64,000 bases of DNA from contig CANNZV010000121.1 in NCBI GenBank assembly GCA_947561585.1, forward strand, positions 248,001-312,000. Direction: 5' to 3'. This document shows positions 1 to 9,930 of the stretch, piece by piece. The stretch's first letter is position 1. Every line of letters begins with the position of its first letter. Position numbers and translations under genes: made by a program. This stretch comes from Caprella mutica. Its lineage: Eukaryota; Arthropoda; Malacostraca; Amphipoda; Caprellidae. Under the pieces are notes generated by a model, which saw only the letters and a program-made list of their open reading frames with translations, made no database searches and was not told the origin of the DNA.

Positions 1-1423
1 CTCTCGATAGGAAATTAAAAAGCCATTGCATTCCGTATCGCTAAACTGCCTGGCAATGATATCTCTTAAAAAAGTCATTTCCTGTTTTCCTCAGCCGCCA
101 GTTATTATTTTCCTTCTGTCAGCAGAAACAGTTCACTCGTTTTCCTTTTCAATTTCCACGGCCTCGCTCTGTTCACTTTGTTCTGTTTGCGAGTGTCACA
201 GAGCCTGTCATGTGACCTCTTGACATGATTAGTCAATAGTTTGAATATACTCTTAAGTAATTCATAAATATGTCTTAATTATTTTGACATTCTGGAAATA
301 GAAATGGAGTCGAGGGACATCTCAAGGTTGAATTGTGAGTCAGATAAAGTTTGAAAATGTCACAATTCCCTTTTTAGAAATCGAACTCTGGATCTTACTT
401 ATTTTGCGGGTAAAAAAAGAATATAACTGTATTATAATATCTTGGAAACAGTAGCTTAGTATCATTTGTTTTATTTTAATATTTTTATTTCAGTTACATC
501 ACTTGTGTAAACAAAATTATGTTTAAATTCAATTCCAATTAAAATAAAGATTCAAGAATGATACTTATACTTTTTATGAAATTGAAATTAAGTCAAATTC
601 TTGTCATTTTGCTCCTTCAAAATCCTTTGTATTCAATTTCCTTTTGACGTTAAAGATTTGACCTTTGGTGAACTCAGGCGTTCAACCCCCCACTAAATTA
701 TTTGTCTCTACCCTACCATTCGAATAAAAGATTTGAAGTCTGTTCATAAACTTTGATGCAATGCGAATTTGAAGTTTCTTGCACTTGGCTTTCGAATATA
801 TTCTGCTTTCACTTGGGTGTTCTTATAGAAAGGATAATCTACTTGTTAAATAATTCAAAAAAGAGGGAATAAAGCGGTAGTGTAACAGATTTCAGACTAA
901 GATACATTAATATTGTGAATTCGGTAATTAATTTCTTACAAATTTTTTAAACTTTATTTAAATGATTTTTCTTTCAATATTTGTCCACTGCTCTGCAACC
1001 TACACATTTAATAATTTCAAGTGCAATGTTTGAAATTAAGGAATGTATATTTTTTCTAAATTATGAACTAATAATAAATCGGAAACTATTGAAATTCTGT
1101 CAATATTCTCTAAGAGGAAATTTATCTCCGAATTCTTATTATTAATTAATGGATTCAAAATGATATTTGTTACAATTTCGTTATATTTCCTTTTTTTAAA
1201 TGATTTAGTTATCTTTGATTTAAAAGTTTATTAAATTTTGCCTAGACTGCTTTACTGAAAGGCGAAATGTTCTCCGTACTACTGTTGTGCAGTTCATATT
1301 TTGTTATTGTAAAGTAATCACTATTCTTTCCATTTACATTATTTACTTTTCTCATTAACATTTTGGAGGTGTTAAATATCCTTCTAAGGACATTTAGAGC
1401 CAGGGTTCAATTATCCCATGAGA
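1..1423. other. AT-rich non-coding DNA
   Basis: No gene, array or element with defined ends is visible. The short open frame near the left edge has no splice signals or recognisable protein and is probably chance. A stretch near 600-665 (ending in TTTTGACGTTAAAGATTTGA) loosely resembles 45060-45105, so an old dispersed repeat may be present. Confidence 0.6.
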
Positions 1424-1710
1424 GGTAATATTTATCATCTTGTTATTCGCTTAACTGAAAAAATGTTCAACCAAATTGCCTGAAATTTGGTGAAACGATT
1501 GGTCCATGTCCAGTGACCTGCTGGTAGAATTTTGGGAGAGACCTGGTCAAAGGTCAAGGTCATAGTCATTTATAACTCAATTATTGAACAATATTTCATG
1601 ATACTTGGTGGGACGATTGGTCATCATCCAGTCACCAGTTTATCAGATTTTGGGTGAACGGGCTAAAACTGCGGCGAAGGTATGCGCTCTACTGAGTGCA
1701 CGTAATCTAG
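1424..1710 (+). mobile_element. Helentron-like non-autonomous element, copy 1 (5' truncated)
   Basis: This copy shares its body with those at 28.9, 33.6, 49.4 and 56.3 kb: phrases such as AACTGAAAAAATGTTCAACC, GGTCAAAGGTCAAGGTCAT and CTTGGTGGGACGATTGGTCA. It ends with GCGAAGGT, then a stem-loop GCGCTC-TACT-GAGTGC, then CTAG followed by T. A 3' hairpin a few bases before CTRR and insertion next to T are hallmarks of Helitron/Helentron elements. The 5' palindrome seen in full copies is missing. It has no coding capacity. Confidence 0.7.
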
Positions 1711-2300
1711 TTATTGATGCTTCCATTCTCACTCTCAGATGCTTATAAAAATATTCTTTATATTTCATTTATATATAAATTACCACCTTTCTATTCTCCT
1801 CATTATTGAAATTAGAGGATATTGATAACAGAAATTAACTTCATCAAAAAGGCATCCATTTTATGAATTATTATCAGCCTTAAATTATTAAGTATACCTA
1901 AAATACCTGTGACTTCACTCACTGACTAGCGATTGAGACGCATTTTCAGTCTTACAAAATGTTTGGTACTTCACAAAGCAGTTCAATATTTACTTTTTTT
2001 GTTCTTCATTCTGTGCTTTAGATAAAAAAAATGTTTAAATAATAAAATTTAATAATAAAAGATATTTGATAAAAAAAGATATTTGATAAAAAAAGATATT
2101 TAATATTACACATGTATTTAATAGTGCACATGTATTTAATAATACGTAGAAATTTAATAATCTACAATAGTACATTTAATAATGAATAAATTTATTATGA
2201 ATGTTGTAGCATGGATAATTGATACCAAATTGTTTATTATGCACCCCAATATATTATTGAAAGCCACCTTATTCAACTCTCCATCCTATGATATATTATA
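1711..2300. other. AT-rich intronic DNA with a small A-rich tandem repeat
   Basis: Positions 2050-2190 hold three to four degenerate copies of AAAAAAAGATATTTGAT, then variants of ACATGTATTTAATA. Nothing else is recognised. If the exon at 2339 belongs to a large gene, this is the end of the preceding intron. Confidence 0.5.
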
Positions 2301-2307
2301 TACTAAC
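2301..2307 (+). other. Splicing branch site TACTAAC
   Basis: TACTAAC is a perfect match to the ideal branch-point sequence. The branch A lies about 32 nt before the acceptor AG. Between them is a nearly pure pyrimidine tract with a long C run. Together with the acceptor at 2337-2338 this is a textbook 3' splice site. Confidence 0.75.
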
Positions 2308-2338
2308 AACTCCTCCCCCCCCCCTCCCCATCCCTCAG

Positions 2339-2443
2339 GCTATGACATGGACGCATGTGAGGACGATAAGGTGATGCCATCTGCACCCCCCATGGACCTC
2401 ATGGACCACTTCACAGGCTACGATCACGTCTCATTCGAAGCAG
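2339..2443 (+). CDS. Internal coding exon of an unidentified gene
   Basis: The exon is bounded by CCCTCAG on the left and GCAG|GTAAGAAC on the right. It is 105 bp, a multiple of three, with the first two bases completing a codon and one base left over, so it could be skipped without a frameshift. The open frame reads YDMDACEDDKVMPSAPP, then MDLMDHFTGYDHVSFEA (34 full codons). It is acidic and Met/Asp-rich, includes a PSAP tetrapeptide, and its codon use and GC content stand out from the AT-rich flanks. PSAP is a known TSG101-binding type motif, but one copy proves nothing. No membrane segment or catalytic motif is seen and I do not recognise the family; an acidic cytoplasmic region is one possibility. 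Flanking exons are not identified in the window. Confidence 0.85.
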
Positions 2444-2506
2444 GTAAGAACCCCTTATATTTCTTGTATGTAATATCTTTTGTATTGGGTATTTACCCAG
2501 AGAGAC

Positions 2507-2573
2507 AGTTATGGTGGGGACATAGAAGATTAAGTTGGGTTCGCTCTCATTCTTCTGTGGCCCCACTATAACT
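2507..2573. repeat. 67-bp hairpin repeat, copy 1
   Basis: The left arm begins AGTTATGGTGGGGACATAGA and the right arm ends CTGTGGCCCCACTATAACT; the arms pair over about 22 bp around a short loop. A second copy is at 23786-23842 and a half copy at 61118-61140. It lies 63 nt into the intron after the exon and may be a very small MITE or an RNA-hairpin repeat. Confidence 0.65.
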
Positions 2574-3998
2574 CTCAAATTTGTTATTAATTACTTATCA
2601 TATTAAATATGAGATTGAATTTTATTTCATATTGCATTACATAATTTTTATGATTCTTTTTTATGTTCGGCGAATTTCGCAAACGAATAATTTAAATGCA
2701 AATTATTACGGCGTTTTCTGCTCATCATAAATATTGAATTCAAAAAAGAAATTTTATTAACTTCAATTTCTTCAGTTGACCCTCGAACTATCATTTTCTT
2801 TAGGAGTTTTTGTCATAGAAAATTATTTTCTTTGAAGGTATAACTGTTATATGATAGGTATACCTATCTTGTCTTAGAAGATATGAATTTTTTATGTAGT
2901 TAACTTAGATGCAAGATGGGGAAAAAACGTAGCAAAATTATTTACTGAAATATCCGAGAGTAACTGAAATATTATTAGCAATCTCCGTAGAATTACAGCA
3001 TTATTTTGTTGTGTTCTATCGTGAAAAATAGTTAATAATCCAGTTAGTTCTATAATACATAGAATACATAGTATCTTCCACTGCTAGGAAATTTAATCAA
3101 TTTACCATTATTTCGTAAGTTTTTCAAATCATTCTATATTATATGTCATACCGGTAATAACTAGATCCCTTTTTTAACCTATAAAAGGTATTATAGGACC
3201 AAAAAATAGGTACTTCAGGAATTTTAAAAAGGTATTTAACGACCTTAAAAAGGCACTTCAGGACTTACACATACACAGTTAAGATTAATTAATAGGCGTT
3301 ATAGACGAGTGAACTGACAATTCGGTATATAATATCAACAGTTTAGGCCGTTTGAATAAAAATTGTATAAAACAAATAGATAAAAAATTCATCTTCAAAG
3401 ATTTAATGAATATAATTCATAGCACATTTATTCAAATTTAACATAAGAGTACAACAAGGCTTAAATTGGAATACATGTAACTAAACTAATTCCAATATTA
3501 AATTCGAAATTTGCAGTTACAGCAAGCCCTCGTATTAGACCAACCTCTAACTAAACAAACCTTGTATCAGACCAATTAACGTATTTTGAAACTGTTCAGG
3601 AAATACCGCCACGTATTTGACAAAACATAATTCATATCTCTTAACAGTTATTCTAATGTAAATATTACAAATATTACTAGGTTCTACATATCTCTCTTTG
3701 AATAATTTATTATATTGATTATTCGCTATTTTATCTTTTGATTCATAGCAGAGTCTGTGCTAAAAAATTGATGTGAAGAATTACAGAAAACTAGATACAG
3801 TGATGACTATGCTAATTCTTGAAGTGATAGGAATAGTTTATTTATATAATAATTCAGACAGATTTTGATTGAATTATAACGTTCTTATATGTTTGCCAAT
3901 CTAACCCGCCCCCTTTACCGAGTTACCAAATTATTTCATAATATAAAAATTCTAAAATAAGACTTCGTATCATTTTTGGAGTTTATGATATTATAGGA
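2574..3998. other. AT-rich non-coding DNA
   Basis: No gene is seen. Positions 3175-3262 contain loose copies of AAAAAGGTATT...GGACTTCAGGA-like words. A segment near 2935-2995 shares AGCAATCTCCGTAGA and flanking words with 37855-37900, so part of an old dispersed repeat is present in both places. Confidence 0.5.
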
Positions 3999-4179
3999 CT
4001 TTATGGCCTTTTAAGGCTTGTATGGCATTTAAGGCTTGTATGGCATTTAAGGTTTATATGACATTTTAAGGCTTTTATGGCATTCTGAGGCTTTTATGGC
4101 ATTTTGAGGCTTTTATGGCATTTTAAGGCTTTTATGGCATTTTAAGGCTTTTATGGCATTTTCAGGCTCTATGGCATTT
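3999..4179. repeat. Minisatellite, unit about 21 bp, ~8 copies
   Basis: Units centre on TTTTAAGGCTTTTATGGCA. Early copies are shorter and carry TTAAGGCTTGTATGGCA; the last copies diverge. No coding potential. Confidence 0.85.
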
Positions 4180-5135
4180 GTCCGGGCTCTGGTAATAACT
4201 TACACCTAATTGTAAAGATATACATATTTTTAATTTTCCTGTCACTTGAAAATTTTCCATATATACAAATTATTTTATACATTGATTTTATTCCATTAAT
4301 ATGAAGAAGATTGAAGTACTTTATATTTATTATAGTGACCCATCCCTCCAAAGGCAGTATTTTCATTCGTAGTATCCAAGTGATAGAAAACTGTTACGAT
4401 GGGTAACTTGTATAATCTCAAGAAAATTCGTATAATCTGCATCTACCTTCGTTATAGAGATAGTAATTAATTAATTAAATTTATTACATACCTTTTCTTT
4501 AGTGAATAGTTGCCAGATATCGCTTATTTTTTGTACGTAAAGAAGATATCTTTTTCTCCGGGTTCGAAGGATTAAATATAGACTAGCAAAGGTCAAGGCT
4601 GACGTAGACTCTACATCTTATGGTGATGTTCTGAATATAAATACACTCTGAAGGGGGGTAATAAATTCTTTTAAATATATCCGAGAGATAAATAGCTAGT
4701 AAACAGTTTGGCCATAGTTGTATAATCTCTAATTTGGTATTATCTTTAAATTTTCTATTTGAAAATTGATACATTATTATAAAATATAATTAATTAGAAT
4801 GATTTGGGTGCTGAATGTTTTGAGTGTATTCTTTGTATGCTTATTTTAGTGCAGCTCTAAACAGTTTTTCAGTAATATTATAAATCTTTGAAGGACTTTA
4901 AAGATCTATAGAACTAATGGTATCGATACCTATATGAACACGTATACCATTTTCTCTAATGGAAGTCAACACGAGACAGGCTGTTGCGTTCTGTCGGTGC
5001 AAATCTGCTTCAGAAAGTCGAATTAATTTGCTAGCAGATGATCGATAGGGTGAGAAGAGGATATTGGAATGCAGTTGCTCTGCCATGCCGGAAGTAACCC
5101 CCCCCCCCTCCTCCCTGCCGCCAGCCCCTATGTAG
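4180..5135. other. Non-coding spacer before the 29/25-bp array
   Basis: AT-rich sequence without a recognised gene or element. An 11-base C run at 5098-5108 precedes the array. Short minus-strand open frames here look accidental. Confidence 0.5.
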
Positions 5136-6622
5136 AGTGTCTACAGGCCTCTACATCTACAGTGTCTACAGACAGGCCTCTACATCTACAGTGTCTACAG
5201 ACAGGCCTCATCATCTACAGTGTCTACAGACAGACCTCATCATCTACAGTGTCTACAGACAGACCTCATCATCTACAGTGTCTACAGACAGACCTCATCA
5301 TCTACAGTGTCTACAGATAGGCCTCATCATCTACAGTGTCTACAGACAGGCCTCATCATCTACAGTGTCTACAGACAGGCCTCATCATCTACAGTGTCTA
5401 CAGACAGGCCTCATCATCTACAGTGTCTACAGACAGGCCTCATCATCTACAGTGTCTACAGACAGGCCTCATCATCTACAGTGTCTACAGACAGACCTCA
5501 TCATCTACAGTGTCTACAGACAGACCTCATCATCTACAGTGTCTACAGACAGACCTCATCATCTACAGTGTCTACAGACAGGCCTCATCATCTACAGTGT
5601 CTACAGACAGACCTCATCATCTACAGTGTCTACAGACAGACCTCATCATCTACAGTGTCTACAGACAGACCTCATCATCTACAGTGTCTACAGACAGGCT
5701 TCATCATCTACAGTGTCTAAAGGCCTCATCATCTGCAGTGTCTGCAGACCTCATCATCTGCAGTGTCTGCAGACCTCATCATCTACAGTGTCTACAGGCC
5801 TCATCATCTACAGTGTCTACAGGCCTCATCATCTACAGTGTCTACAGGCCTCATCATCTACAGTGTCTACAGGCCTCATCATCTACAGTGTCTACAGGCC
5901 TCATCATCTACAGTGTCTACAGGCCTCATCATCTACAGTGTCTACAGGCCTCATCATCTACAGTGTCTACAGGCCTCATCATCTGCAGTGTCTGCAGACC
6001 TCATCATCTACAGTGTCTACATGCCTCATCATCTACAGTGTCTACATGCCTCATCATCTACAGTGTCTGCAAACCTCATCATCTACAGTGTCTACAGGCC
6101 TCATCATCTACAGTGTCTACAGGCCTCATCATCTACAGTGTCTACAGGCCTCATCATCTACAGTGTCTACAGGCCTCATCATCTACAGTGTCTACAGGCT
6201 TCATCATCTACATTGTCTACAGGCCTCATTATCTACAGTGTCTACAGGCCTCATCATCTACAGTGTCTACAGGCCTCATCATCTACAGTGTCTACAGGCC
6301 TCATCATCTACAGTGTCTACAGGCCTCATCATCTACAGTGTCTCCAGGTCTCATCATCTACAGTGTCTCCAGGTCTCATCATCTACAGTGTCTACAGGCC
6401 TCATCATCTACATTGTCTACAGGCATCATCATCTACTGTGTCTCCAGGTCTCATCATCTACTGTGTCTCCAGGTCTCATCATCTACAGTGTCTACAGGCC
6501 TCATCATCTACAGTGTCTACAGACCTCATCATCTACAGTGTCTACAGGCCTCATCATCTACAGTGTCTCCAGGCCTCATCATCTACTGTGTCTCCTGGTC
6601 TCATTACTTACTCTGTCTCCAG
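5136..6622. repeat. Compound minisatellite: 29-bp units then 25-bp units
   Basis: After one 25-bp unit, 19 copies of a 29-bp unit fill 5161-5711 exactly. About 36 copies of a 25-bp unit follow to 6622. Both share GCCTCATCATCTAC and AGTGTCTACAG; they differ by one ACAG (ACAGACAG against ACAG). Variants such as TCTCCAGGTC cluster near 6340-6480, so homogenisation was local. The unit has no stop codon in any plus frame, and because 29 and 25 are not multiples of three each long open frame cycles through all frames (period 29 residues in the first part). The apparent 507-residue protein is therefore an artefact. Confidence 0.95.
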
Positions 6623-7317
6623 AATCGGAGACTCACTTCAATCTAACTTTGACAGACTGACGGCCTGAGACGAGCTGCAACTTTTATTAACATTCAAAAA
6701 TTTCCAATAAATGTCAGAGATTCCCATTGGTAGTATTTTTATTTCTTGGCACGAGGTGGCGGCGGCAGATCTCCGCTTTTCTGGGTCACATATTCCTCTA
6801 TCAAATAAATTGGCATATCTTTGATAATCTAAACATATTTGATATCATGGATTATCTCAATAACAATAAACACTGTGGTAGTTTCTCGCCCGTCCACCAG
6901 AGGGAGTATTTTAGTTGTATCCATGCTACCATACTTCCTGGGTAACTGTGTCAAAGAGAGCGAAGAGAGCTCGTGGCGGCAAGAAAGAGAGCGTGTGTAT
7001 ACTCCAAGGATATAATGGCAATATCAAATAAAACAGGGGATTAGAACTGTTAGGAAAGCTTCCCTCCCTTCGATAAAAATGATGAGCTCTTCCGATCGCT
7101 CATTTTTGACGATCTGAAATACAGTCGCTTACTTTTTTTACTGATTGTTTTTACTTTCCATTCTACTTAATAGAATCAACATTTAGTATTTTTTGATAAT
7201 AAATTATAATCTCCGTTTGTTGCAGTCTATTATTTGTTTGTTAATGTTGAAGTAAAGCTCCCTCAGAGCTATCTTGATTACTTTAGGCTGTTTCTTTGTC
7301 GTTTTGTTACATTAGGT
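6623..7317. other. Spacer between two large minisatellites
   Basis: Mixed-composition DNA with GA-rich stretches near 6950-7000. Two CTCF-like cores, GAGGTGGCGGC near 6753 and CCACCAGAGGGAG at 6894, are noted as weak insulator candidates. No protein-coding support. Confidence 0.4.
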
Positions 7318-7420
7318 GAGCCTCGAGGTGGAGGACACTAATTCCCGGACACGTGGGTGGGGAGGGTAGGAGTCAGCAGGTACCTAAGGGGGCGGGGCAC
7401 TGGGTGGGCGTGGTCAAATC
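7318..7420. promoter_or_regulatory. GC-rich cluster of factor-site-like motifs
   Basis: About 100 bp is strongly GC-rich in an AT-rich setting. It contains the palindromic E-box CACGTG (7350-7355), a GC box GGGGGCGGGGC (7388-7398) and GTGGGCGTGG (7404-7413), which resembles KLF/Egr-type sites. It could be an enhancer or promoter-proximal element, but no TATA box or convincing reading frame follows. Assignment rests on motif resemblance only. Confidence 0.3.
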
Positions 7421-7650
7421 GATCCAATAATAAAAGAAAACAAGGAATAAAGGGTATTATCGATGAATGTATGGGTTTAGAGCCTCATACCGTGATGGGA
7501 TAGAGCGGATTGACTGAGTTTTATTCCTTTTAATTGAGAGTATTGCTACAGAGCCATAGGGACAAAACGTCACAAAGCAATTAATGTAATGACTGGGGCT
7601 GGTAGGAAGTTGGTGGTGTTTCTTGCATGTAAATTATACCAGTCACATTT

Positions 7651-9027
7651 GGAGTAACGGAGTGGTGGAGTAACGCTTTGGAGTGGTGGAGTAACGCTTT
7701 GGAGTGATGGAGTAACGCTTTGGAGTGATGGAGTAACGCTTTGGAGTGGTGGAGTAACGCGTTGGAGTGGTGGAGTAACGCGTTGGAGTGGTGGAGTAAC
7801 GCGTTGGAGTGGTGGAGTAACGTTTTGGAGTGGTGGAGTAACGCTTTGGAGTGGTGGAGTAACGCTTTGGAGTGGTGGAGTAACGCTTTGGAGTGGTGGA
7901 GTAACGCTTTGGAGTGGTGGAGTAACGCTTTGGAGTGGTGGAGTAACGCTTTGGAGTGGTGGAGTAACGCTTTGGAGTGGTGGATTAACGCTTTGGAGTG
8001 GTGGAGTAACGCTTTGGAGTGGTGGAGTAACGCTTTGGAGTGGTGGAGTAACGCTTTGGAGTGGTGGAGTAACGCTTTGGAGTGATGGAGTAACGCTTTG
8101 GAGTGGTGGAGTAACGCGTTGGAGTGGTGGAGTAACGCGTTGGAGTGGTGGAGTAACGCGTTGGAGTGGTAGTAACGTTTTGGAGTGGTGGAGTAACGCT
8201 TTGGAGTGGTGGAGTAACGCTTTGGAGTGGTGGAGTAACGCTTTGGAGTGGTGGAGTAACGCTTTGGAGTGGTGGAGTAACGCTTTGGAGTGGTGGAGTA
8301 ACGCTTTGGAGTGGTGGATTAACGCTTTGGAGTGGTGGAGTAACGCTTTGGAGTGGTGGAATAACGCTTTGGAGTGGTGGAGTAACGCTTTGGAGTGGTG
8401 GAGTAACGCTTTGGAGTGGTGGAGTAACGCTTTGGAGTGGTGGAGTAACGCTTTGGAGTGGTGGAGTAACGCTTTGGAGTGGTGGAGTAACGCTTTGGAG
8501 TGGTGGAGTAACGCTTTGGAGTGGTGGAGTAACGCTTTGGAGTGGTGGAGTAACGCTTTGGAGTGGTGGAGTAACTCTTTGGAGTGGTGGAGTAACGCTT
8601 TGGAGTGGTGGAGTAACGCTTTGGAGTGGTGGAGTAACGCGTTGGAGTGGTGGATTAACGCTTTGGAGTGGTGGAGTAACGCTTTGGAGTGGTGGAATAA
8701 CGCTTTGGAGTGGTGGAGTAACGCTTTGGAGTGGTGGAGTAACGCTTTGGAGTGGTGGAGTAACGCTTTGGAGTGGTGGAGTAACGCTTTGGAGTGGTGG
8801 AGTAACGCTTTGGAGTGGTGGAGTAACGCTTTGGAGTGGTGGAGTAACGCTTTGGAGTGGTGGAGTAACGCTTTGGAGTGGTGGAGTAACGCTTTGGAGT
8901 GGTGGAGTAACTCTTTGGAGTGGTGGAGTAACGCTTTGGAGTGGTGGAGTAACGCTTTGGAGTGGTGGAGTAACGCTTTGGAGTGGTGGAGTAACGCGTT
9001 GGAGTGGTGGAGTCACGCTTGGAGTAA
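7651..9027. repeat. Minisatellite, 21-bp unit, ~65 copies, with higher-order repeats
   Basis: The unit contains GGAGTGGTGGAGTAACGC followed by TTT or GTT. Marker variants recur at fixed spacing: GGATTAACG at 7984, 8318 and 8654; GGAATAACG at 8361 and 8697; AACTCTTT at 8573 and 8909; and a run of CGCGTT units at 7758 and 8115. The spacings are 336 or 357 bp (16 or 17 units; one is 334 because of a 2-bp deletion near 8170). Long seven-residue-periodic frames on both strands are by-products. Confidence 0.95.
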
Positions 9028-9094
9028 AGTACTTTTTAGTTCTATTACCATGCAGTTATTTTTATTGTTCTTTTTTTCTTTTATATAATCACCC

Positions 9095-9300
9095 TATACA
9101 GGGTGACCCACAAAAAAGTGTACCTTACTTAGAATTAATATAAATTTATTTATAAGTAGTTAAAAAATGAGATGAAGTGAATTTTAAAAGGGATTTTTTT
9201 CATGTATCCATCCTATCACCGTCATTGCTTAAGATTGTACGTGTACGATATTTATATTAATTCAAACTTGGGTACACTTTTTTGTGGGTCACCCTGTATA
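9095..9300. mobile_element. 206-bp MITE with ~50-bp terminal inverted repeats
   Basis: The left end is TATACAGGGTGACCCACAAA and the right end is its near-perfect inverse complement; pairing continues with few mismatches for about 51 bp. TA at the ends and the ACAGGGTG start are like many insect Tc1/mariner-type MITEs (family knowledge, not tested). It lies 68 bp after the 21-bp array. Confidence 0.85.
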
Positions 9301-9408
9301 TCAATATACTAATACAAAGTATGTATTGTCTGTCTGTTGGTTGTAATGAAAAAGTCACGCTTTATCATTTCCGTTACGATACGAGTCCATGACTGAAATA
9401 ATTGTTAG

Positions 9409-9930
9409 GATTATAAAAACCTGGAAAACCAAACATCAAGAAAAAAAGGTAAATCCGGAAACAGAAAAACCGAAAAATATGCAGAACCGAAAAATACAGA
9501 AAAAATAAAAGTTCGTATAACAGAAAAATACTTATGGAAATTCTATAAATATTTAAAGCTTAAAAAACAGAAAAAATTAAGAAGTCGCTAGTGCAAATAA
9601 CTCGAAAAAACTCTAAAAAAAACTGAAAAGACAAAAAATATGGAAAACGGAAAAATTTATAAAAATCTGTAAATCAGAAAAATCCCGAAATAGAAAAATT
9701 CGGATAACAGAAAATTTGAGTAACAAGAAAATCAAGACAATCCAGTCAATTTTATCCTGATAATTTAAAACAATAGAAAAAGAATTTTGATGGGTAATAC
9801 ACTAGAGAAATCTTGATAACAGAAAATAATAAATCCGGACAAGAGTAAAATCAGAACAAAATATGCGGATAATTTTTATAAAAAATACGGATGGCAGAAA
9901 ATCAGAAAAAATATCCGAGTAATAAAAATC
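9409..9930. repeat. Degenerate A-rich repeat tract
   Basis: Loosely periodic words such as CCGAAAAATA, AACAGAAAAATC and CGGATAACAGAAAA recur about every 15-25 bp without a fixed unit. The words resemble those around the 16-bp array at 20.1 kb (GATAAAATAATCCGG), so this may be a decayed minisatellite of similar origin. Confidence 0.55.

Noticed and set aside
5136..6622. CRISPR-like array
   Set aside because: Units abut directly with no unique spacers, and the surroundings are eukaryotic. The same holds for the other arrays.
5137..6660. 507-codon open frame as a repetitive protein gene
   Set aside because: It is the 29/25-bp minisatellite read through all phases; no start context, splice sites or non-repeat domain.
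7985..9143. Long frames on both strands with seven-residue repeats
   Set aside because: They follow from the 21-bp array being stop-free in some frames; overlapping frames on both strands cannot all be genes.
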